Translations under genes and position numbers: made by a program
Part shown: positions 8,244 through 11,739 of the stretch, one piece after another
Layout of the letters: every line of letters starts with the position of its first letter
Numbering within the stretch: position 1 is the first letter of the stretch
NCBI GenBank assembly: GCA_949290725.1
Contig: CASEST010000077.1
Location: forward strand, 1 to 11,739
Direction: 5' to 3'
Origin: an uncultured bacterium
GTDB taxonomy: Bacteria; Bacillota_I; Bacilli_A; RFN20; CAG-826
DNA length: 11,739 bases
The notes under the pieces: model-generated
Seen by the model: only the letters and a program-made list of their open reading frames with translations
Database searches by the model: none
Told to the model about the DNA's origin: nothing

Positions 8244-8260
8244 TTAAGTCTTCATTTTTT
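8228..8260 (+). terminator. Intrinsic terminator overlapping the 3' end of the dtxR-like gene
   Basis: A perfect 11-bp inverted repeat, AAATGAAGACT (8231-8241) and AGTCTTCATTT (8247-8257), encloses a 5-nt loop. It runs straight into a T-tract (8255-8262). The flanking A-run at 8228-8230 can pair with the T-run and extend the stem, so it may also work for transcription from the other side. The left arm is made from the final codons of the regulator gene, and the TAA stop lies at the top of the hairpin. It separates the jet-alkD-reductase-regulator block from the feo operon. Confidence 0.92.
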
Positions 8261-8296
8261 TATATTTATTGGCAAAACATTGTTATTTGAGATTTC

Positions 8297-8312
8297 GTTA
8301 GTTTCAACTAAC
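8297..8312. promoter_or_regulatory. Predicted DtxR-family operator, site 1
   Basis: GTTAGTT-TC-AACTAAC is a perfect palindrome with 7-bp arms around a 2-bp centre. It lies just upstream of the predicted -35 box of the feo operon. The TTAG...CTAA core is in the style of DtxR/IdeR-family iron boxes (TTAGGTTAGCCTAACCTAA type). The operon controlled is iron uptake and the adjacent upstream gene encodes a DtxR-type regulator. Binding is inferred, not shown. Confidence 0.7.
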
Positions 8313-8319
8313 TTTCTTA

Positions 8320-8348
8320 TTTACATTTTTAAGAGAAAGTATTTTAAT
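8320..8348 (+). promoter_or_regulatory. Predicted sigma-A-type promoter of the feo operon
   Basis: TTTACA (8320-8325; five of six matches to TTGACA) is followed after 17 bp by TTTAAT (8343-8348; four of six matches to TATAAT). An overlapping TAATAT at 8345-8350 is an alternative -10 box. The expected transcription start near 8355 would place operator 2 at the start site and operator 1 immediately upstream of the -35. This is a classic repressor geometry. The first coding ATG is about 50 nt further on. Confidence 0.6.
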
Positions 8349-8354
8349 ATGTAT

Positions 8355-8394
8355 AGTTAGTTTTGTCTAACATTTTGCTTTAGTCAAAATAACT
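8355..8394 (+). other. Possible alternative hairpins in the feo 5' leader
   Basis: ATTTTG (8372-8377) and CAAAAT (8385-8390) form a perfect 6-bp stem with a 7-nt loop. Alternatively, AGTTAGTTTTG (8355-8365) pairs with CAAAATAACT (8385-8394) with one bulged G, bringing the stem against the GGAGG at 8395-8399. The 3' arm is shared, so the two structures exclude each other. It may only be a by-product of the palindromic operators. Confidence 0.3.
8356..8371. promoter_or_regulatory. Predicted DtxR-family operator, site 2
   Basis: GTTAGTTTTGTCTAAC is a second copy of the site-1 palindrome, with the 5-bp ends GTTAG/CTAAC preserved and two mismatches inside. Its centre is 59 bp from that of site 1, and it covers the expected transcription start of the feo operon. 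Repressor bound here would block initiation. A weaker, one-base-shorter related sequence (TTTAGTCAAAATAACT, reverse orientation) lies at 8379-8394, ending at the Shine-Dalgarno. Confidence 0.62.
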
Positions 8395-8407
8395 GGAGGA
8401 AAAGAAA

Positions 8408-8620
8408 ATGCCAATTGCAATTGCACCAATAAATATTCCTTTAAAAATTATTCGAATTTCTAATGATCCTAAAATTAAAAAACATCTCGAGAGTTTAGGC
8501 TTAGGAGTTAATTCGGAAATTAAAATCATTGCTTCGGATAAAGGAAACGTTATCGTAGAAGTTAAAAATGTTCGATTAGCTTTAGATAGAGTTATTGCTA
8601 ATTCGATATTTGTTTGTTAG
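8408..8620 (+). CDS. feoA: FeoA-domain protein, first copy
   Basis: A 70-residue small SH3-like FeoA protein, a cytosolic accessory of the FeoB ferrous iron transporter that is thought to act on or dock with its G domain. The family pattern is clear: PLKIIRISNDPKIKKHLESLGLGVNSEIKIIA, then GNVIVEVKNVRLALDRVIANSIFV to the end. A strong GGAGG at 8395-8399 sits at good distance from ATG 8408. It is the first gene of the feo operon, behind a promoter flanked by two predicted iron operators. The stop codon overlaps the Shine-Dalgarno of the next feoA copy. Two FeoA proteins in tandem are common in Firmicutes feo operons; the division of labour is not known. Confidence 0.92.
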   Translation: MPIAIAPINIPLKIIRISNDPKIKKHLESLGLGVNSEIKIIASDKGNVIVEVKNVRLALDRVIANSIFVC

Positions 8621-8628
8621 GAGATTCT

Positions 8629-8874
8629 ATGGAAAAAACTTTAGATAATTTTAAAGTTGGAGAAGAGGGAGTTATTAAAACGGTAAATGGAGAAGGAGTA
8701 ATTAGAAGAAGACTCTTTGATATGGGAGTTACTCCTGGGGCTAGCGTTTATTTAAGAAAAAAAGCTCCTCTTGGCGATCCGATTGAAATTACCATTCGTT
8801 CTTATGAGCTAACATTAAGAAAGAATGAGGCTAAAAATGTTTTATGCATCGTGAAAGAAGGTGATAATTTATGA
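8629..8874 (+). CDS. feoA: FeoA-domain protein, second copy
   Basis: An 81-residue FeoA-type SH3-like protein. The conserved segments are LDNFKVGEEGVIKTVNGEGVIRRRLFDMGVTPGASVYLRKKAPLGDPIEI and then TIRSYELTLRKNEAKNVLCIV. This is the canonical FeoA layout (R-R-R-L-x-D-M-G-x-x-P-G, then the DPIE-x-x-x-R-x-Y-x-L-x-L-R motif). I chose ATG 8629 because TAGGAG lies at 8618-8623; a TTG at 8614 precedes that site. It begins 8 bp after the first feoA and overlaps feoB by 4 bp (ATGA), so the two are translationally coupled. It is the only protein gene here that ends in TGA, and a TAA follows directly in frame. Confidence 0.95.
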   Translation: MEKTLDNFKVGEEGVIKTVNGEGVIRRRLFDMGVTPGASVYLRKKAPLGDPIEITIRSYELTLRKNEAKNVLCIVKEGDNL

Positions 8875-11192
8875 TAAAAGTCGCTTTAGCCGGAAACCCA
8901 AACTGTGGTAAAACTACCTTATTTAATGCTTTAACCGGTTCAACAGCTCATGTTGGTAACTGGCCTGGAGTTACAGTTGATAAAAGGGAAGGTGTTTATA
9001 AAAAAGAAAAAGAGCCAATTGATATTGTTGATTTACCTGGTATTTATTCTTTGTCACCTTATACCCCTGAAGAAGTTATTTCAAGAAATTATATAATTGA
9101 TGAAGCACCTGATTGCGTCATTAATCTTGTAGATGCTACAAACTTAGAAAGAAACTTATATTTAACTACGCAATTATTAGAGATGAATGTCCCATTAGTT
9201 GTCGCTTTAAATATGATGGATGTTTTAGAAAAAAATAAGGAAAGCATTGATGTTAAAAAACTTAGTAAAGCATTAGGAGTTCCAGTCGTTCCTATTAGTG
9301 CTTTAAAGGAAGACAATTTAACGAATTTAATGCAGATAGTTTATCAACAATCATCAAAAGTTAGAGAAGGGACATCAATCTTATTAAATACTAAAGTCGG
9401 TCCTGTTATTGAAGAAGTAAAAACTAAATTAGAAAATGAAGGACTTAAACATGCTTTATTTCATGCGATTAAATTAGTTGAGTCTGATTCAATTGAAAAG
9501 GAGAACCATCCGCGCGAATATAATGTAGTTCTCGATGCACAAAATTCAATAAATGATGATATATTCGGGCACGATTTTGAGGCAATTATCGCTGACAGTC
9601 GTTATAAATATATTCATGATCATTATTCAGTTGCATTAAAAAGAAATGAGGCAGATACAGGCAAAGTCAAATTAACTAAATCAGATAAGATTGATAAAGT
9701 TCTTACAAATAGAGTCTTTGGTTTGATTTTCTTCGTTATTGTTCTCTTTTTAGTTTTCCATTTCACTTTTAGTGAAAATTTCCTTTATTTACAAGGTTGG
9801 TTAGGCAATTTAGGCTTAGATTCATTAGCTAGTGGAACAACTTGGGAAGGAATTATTTATAATGCTGACGCTGGCATTCAATCTCCTGGTGTTTTCTTGC
9901 AAACTTGTTTAGTCGGCTTAACTGATTGGATTTCTAATTTAGTTGGCGATGGAATGTCTATGGCTGGAGCACAAAATTGGGCTCAAGCATTAGTTGTTGA
10001 TGGCTTATTAGCTGGGGTCTTCTCGGTTTTAAGTTTCTTGCCACAAATTTTATTACTATTCCTTTTCTTCTCAATTTTAGAAGATACTGGTTATATGGCT
10101 CGTGTCGCTTTCATTCTTGATCGTATCTTTAGAAGATTCGGCGTTAGTGGAAGAGCATTCATGCCAATGATAATGGGATTTGGATGTTCCGTTCCTGCTA
10201 TGACAAATACCAGAACTTTAGCTACTGATAAAGAAAGAATTGCTACTGTTAGAGTTATTCCTTTCTTCTCGTGTAGTGCTAAATTGCCAATTTTAACTGC
10301 TTGTGCTGGAGCTATCATTTCATTATTTGAGGTTGGTAACGCTGATTTGATTACTTTAGGAATGTATTTCACCGGGATGGTTGTTGCGATTGTCGCAATC
10401 TTGGTTATGAGAAATACCACATTAAGAGGTGAAACTCCTCCATTCATTATGGAGCTTCCTGCTTATCATTTACCTAAATTTTCTTCTTTAATGCTTCATG
10501 TTTGGGATAAATGTAAACACTTCGTTAAAAAAGCATTTACAATTATCCTCGTTTCAAATATTTTGATTTGGTTTTTACAATCATTCACACCAGATTGGCA
10601 ATATATTCAATATAGTGAAGAAGAAGGTTTCTTAACCGCTTTAACTACAGATGATTCGATCTTAGCCAATATTGGAAAAATAATTCAACCATTATTTACT
10701 CCATTAGGTTTTGGTTCTCAATTAGGTAGTTTTGGATGGGTATTTGCTGTTGGTGCAATTACTGGTTTAATTGCTAAAGAAAATGTTATTGCTACATTTG
10801 CAATGCTAGGAGCAGTTGTTTCTGCAGTTGTTGATCCATCAAGTCTTCCTTCTGGCATAGAAGCTATTGAAGGAGCTAGCGATGTTGGAATGATGGTTGC
10901 AGCTACTGGAATTAATATTCCTGGAATTTTGGCTTTCATTGTCTTTAATATGACAACAATTCCATGCTTTGCTGCAGTTGCTACAGCTAAAGCAGAACTA
11001 AAAAAGGGAACTTTAAAAAATACAATTGCATTCTGGTTAATTACTTCATATATTGCAGCAAGTGCCTTCTATTTGATTGGCACATGGTGGTGGACACTCT
11101 TTATTTATCTTGCTTTAATTGTGATTGCGGTTATTTCAATTATATTTATTAATAGATATAGAGATAAAAAAGCTTTAACTAAAGGAAATTAA
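8871..11192 (+). CDS. feoB: FeoB ferrous iron transporter
   Basis: A 773-residue inner-membrane Fe2+ transporter. The N-terminal G domain is complete: G1 GNPNCGKTT (8-16), switch I WPGVTVDK (31-38), G3 DLPG (54-57), G4 NMMD (114-117) and G5 SALK (143-146). A helical regulatory linker follows to about residue 270. The membrane domain starts at about 281 and holds the two Gate repeats, with conserved Cys439 in MGFGCSVPAM and Cys468 in FFSCSAKLPI. Cys699 lies in a later helix (TTIPCFAA), and the last helices are at about 718-762. The length is slightly above the usual range, mainly through loops at 305-370 and 570-615. The gene has a higher GC content than the upstream jet genes, consistent with a conserved housekeeping-type gene. 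It is coupled to feoA by the ATGA overlap and probably repressed by iron through the upstream operators. Confidence 0.98.
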   Translation: MIKVALAGNPNCGKTTLFNALTGSTAHVGNWPGVTVDKREGVYKKEKEPIDIVDLPGIYSLSPYTPEEVISRNYIIDEAPDCVINLVDATNLERNLYLTTQLLEMNVPLVVALNMMDVLEKNKESIDVKKLSKALGVPVVPISALKEDNLTNLMQIVYQQSSKVREGTSILLNTKVGPVIEEVKTKLENEGLKHALFHAIKLVESDSIEKENHPREYNVVLDAQNSINDDIFGHDFEAIIADSRYKYIHDHYSVALKRNEADTGKVKLTKSDKIDKVLTNRVFGLIFFVIVLFLVFHFTFSENFLYLQGWLGNLGLDSLASGTTWEGIIYNADAGIQSPGVFLQTCLVGLTDWISNLVGDGMSMAGAQNWAQALVVDGLLAGVFSVLSFLPQILLLFLFFSILEDTGYMARVAFILDRIFRRFGVSGRAFMPMIMGFGCSVPAMTNTRTLATDKERIATVRVIPFFSCSAKLPILTACAGAIISLFEVGNADLITLGMYFTGMVVAIVAILVMRNTTLRGETPPFIMELPAYHLPKFSSLMLHVWDKCKHFVKKAFTIILVSNILIWFLQSFTPDWQYIQYSEEEGFLTALTTDDSILANIGKIIQPLFTPLGFGSQLGSFGWVFAVGAITGLIAKENVIATFAMLGAVVSAVVDPSSLPSGIEAIEGASDVGMMVAATGINIPGILAFIVFNMTTIPCFAAVATAKAELKKGTLKNTIAFWLITSYIAASAFYLIGTWWWTLFIYLALIVIAVISIIFINRYRDKKALTKGN

Positions 11193-11194
11193 TA

Positions 11195-11386
11195 ATGAAT
11201 TGGATTGATATAGTCGTCTTAATTATTGCCATTATTATTGTTATTTTATTAATTATATATTTTGTTATTAAAAGAATAAGGAAAGAAAATCCTTTAAGTG
11301 AATGTGATTGCTGTAAAACTAATGCGAAACATAAAAAATCTAATTTAGTTAGGCAATACAATAAGAAGTATAATAAGAAAATTTAA
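11195..11386 (+). CDS. FeoB-associated Cys-rich membrane protein
   Basis: A 63-residue single-span protein starting 2 bp after feoB, with AAAGGA (11181-11186) ahead of ATG 11195. Residues 3-25 form an Ile/Val-rich membrane helix. A basic stretch KRIRKE (25-30) follows, then a Cys cluster (C36, C38, C39 in NPLSECDCCK) and a Lys-rich tail. By the positive-inside rule the Cys cluster and tail should be cytosolic. Position, length and pattern match the FeoB-associated family found at the end of Firmicutes feo operons, perhaps an analogue of FeoC or an iron-handling partner. The function is not established. Confidence 0.85.
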   Translation: MNWIDIVVLIIAIIIVILLIIYFVIKRIRKENPLSECDCCKTNAKHKKSNLVRQYNKKYNKKI

Positions 11387-11417
11387 CAATTTTAAAAAAT
11401 TCTCCTTGTTTTCTTAA

Positions 11418-11466
11418 ATAGCGCTTGATTTAAAGCAATAACTTTGCTATTATAATTGAGCGCTAT
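11418..11466. repeat. Nested inverted repeat between the feo operon and the tRNA cluster
   Basis: Outer arms ATAGCGCT (11418-11425) and AGCGCTAT (11459-11466) are perfect complements, with a further ATT/AAT pairing after a 2-bp mismatch. Inside is a second hairpin, AGCAA (11433-11437) and TTGCT (11443-11447), with a 5-nt loop. No T-run follows, so this is not a standard terminator, and no other convincing terminator is seen after 11386. The right side contains the TATAAT box of the presumed tRNA promoter. Confidence 0.6.
11425..11456 (+). promoter_or_regulatory. Possible promoter of the tRNA cluster
   Basis: A perfect TATAAT (11451-11456) lies 15 bp before the first tRNA. The best upstream match is TTGATT (11425-11430), but the spacing of 20 bp is longer than ideal; a poorer TTTAAA lies at 16 bp. 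Initiation near 11463 would leave a leader of about 9 nt, normal for a tRNA operon. Confidence 0.5.
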
Positions 11467-11471
11467 GAAAT

Positions 11472-11545
11472 GGGCCCTTAGTTAAATGGGATAACACTAG
11501 CTTTGCAAGCTTGGATTAGGAGTTCGATTCTCCTAGGGTCCACCA
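11472..11545 (+). tRNA. tRNA-Ala (TGC)
   Basis: A 74-nt cloverleaf with encoded CCA. The acceptor GGGCCCT pairs with AGGGTCC and includes a G3:U70 wobble, the alanine identity element. The D stem is GTTA/TAAC with GGG in the loop. The anticodon loop is TTTGCAA (anticodon TGC). The T arm is AGGAG-TTCGATT-CTCCT. The anticodon stem CTAGC/GCTTG has one U28-U42 mismatch, and the variable loop is only 4 nt. It is the first gene of the tRNA cluster. Confidence 0.93.
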
Positions 11546-11565
11546 TTAAAATAACGCAAATAGAT

Positions 11566-11642
11566 GGCATCGTAGCTCAGTTGGTTAGAGCGGTCGGCTC
11601 ATACCCGGCATGTCGAGGGTTCGAGTCCCCCCGATGCTACCA
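11566..11642 (+). tRNA. tRNA-Met (CAT), elongator type
   Basis: A 77-nt cloverleaf with encoded CCA. The acceptor is GGCATCG/CGATGCT with a terminal G1:U72 pair, the D stem GCTC/GAGC, and the anticodon stem GTCGG/CCGGC around CTCATAC. The T loop is TTCGAGT. The GGC...GCTACCA ends and the CATAC loop resemble the Bacillus elongator tRNA-Met. The initiator is unlikely because the three G:C pairs under the anticodon loop are missing. The T stem GAGGG/CCCCC contains one A-C mismatch. Confidence 0.85.
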
Positions 11643-11661
11643 TTTATATAAAAGAATACTT

Positions 11662-11738
11662 GGACCATTAGCGCAATTGGTTAGAGCGGACCGCTCATAA
11701 CGGTTAGGTTCTGGGTTCAAGTCCTAGATGGTCCACCA
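11662..11738 (+). tRNA. tRNA with CAT anticodon, probably tRNA-Ile2 (lysidine-modified, reads AUA)
   Basis: A 77-nt cloverleaf with encoded CCA that ends one base before the window edge. The acceptor is GGACCAT/ATGGTCC with A73, the D arm GCGC/GAGC, the anticodon stem GACCG/CGGTT around CTCATAA, and the T arm CTGGG-TTCAAGT-CCTAG. The GGACC acceptor start and CTCATAA loop resemble the minor isoleucine tRNA of Bacilli, whose C34 is converted to lysidine by TilS so that it reads AUA. An AT-rich genome needs this tRNA. Elongator Met is the alternative but is already present just upstream. Confidence 0.8.
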
Positions 11739-11739
11739 T

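Noticed and set aside
8614..8628. TTG start for the second feoA
   Set aside because: The Shine-Dalgarno TAGGAG (8618-8623) points to ATG 8629, and the extra residues are not typical of FeoA.
8869..8877. Possible use of TGA as tryptophan (Mycoplasma code), since the feoA TGA is followed at once by TAA
   Set aside because: About 10 kb of AT-rich coding sequence uses TGG only for Trp and never needs an in-frame TGA, whereas TGA-decoding Mollicutes use it heavily.
9089..10939. Three antisense frames inside feoB (9089-9316, 10091-10447, 10718-10939)
   Set aside because: They are mirror frames of a strongly conserved transporter gene, with no ribosome binding site or recognisable protein.
11179..11361. 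Antisense 60-codon frame over the FeoB-associated gene
   Set aside because: The + strand gene has a membrane helix, Cys cluster, Shine-Dalgarno and family match; the antisense frame has none of these.
11388..11401. AATTTT-AA-AAAATT dyad as terminator of the feo operon
   Set aside because: It is a weak all-A/T stem with a 2-nt loop and no T-run directly after it.
11503..11700. 65-codon frame across the tRNA cluster
   Set aside because: It reads through three well-formed tRNA cloverleafs and is a chance frame.
11662..11738. Initiator tRNA-fMet for either CAT tRNA
   Set aside because: Neither has the run of three G:C pairs beneath the anticodon loop or the unpaired position 1-72 typical of bacterial initiators.
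1..11739. CRISPR array, insertion sequence, integrase or prophage genes
   Set aside because: No direct repeat array, transposase-like protein or terminal inverted repeats were seen anywhere in the window.

Overview
The window is very AT-rich and densely coded, with all protein genes on the + strand. It fits a low-GC member of the Firmicutes/Bacilli-Mollicutes side of the tree. Three things point there: Bacillus-like tRNA genes with encoded CCA ends, AGGAG-type ribosome binding sites, and a Firmicutes-type feo operon (two FeoA, FeoB and a small Cys-rich partner). Tryptophan is always TGG and no reading frame relies on TGA as a sense codon, so the standard bacterial code is more likely than the Mycoplasma code. 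The exact lineage cannot be read from the sequence; an uncultured gut-type Bacilli is a guess.

Region 1 (1-835): the 3' part of a GrpB-family gene, then about 400 bp without an intact gene. This stretch holds frame-broken coding-like fragments, probably a decayed gene.

Region 2 (836-8260): one tightly packed, probably co-transcribed block. It begins with three overlapping genes for a Wadjet/MksBEF-type SMC complex: JetA kleisin, JetB MukE/MksE-like, and JetC SMC ATPase with complete Walker A, signature and Walker B motifs. The expected fourth gene, the JetD TOPRIM nuclease, is absent. In its place is an AlkD-type HEAT-repeat DNA glycosylase, followed by an aldo/keto reductase and a short DtxR-family metalloregulator. 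A strong intrinsic terminator, formed partly from the last dtxR codons, closes the block.

Region 3 (8261-11386): a ferrous iron uptake operon, feoA-feoA-feoB-feoB-associated. Its promoter lies between two 16-bp GTTAG...CTAAC palindromes. The regulator encoded immediately upstream has the DtxR-type iron-site residues (Met11, Cys102, Glu105, His106), so it is the natural candidate to bind these palindromes.

Region 4 (11387-11739): a nested inverted repeat that contains a TATAAT box, then three tRNA genes, Ala(TGC), elongator Met(CAT) and probably Ile2(CAT). The cluster may continue past the window.

The main point of interest is the JetD-less Jet/Mks condensin operon carrying an AlkD-type DNA repair protein in the nuclease position. 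The second is the well-resolved iron operator pair beside its likely regulator.
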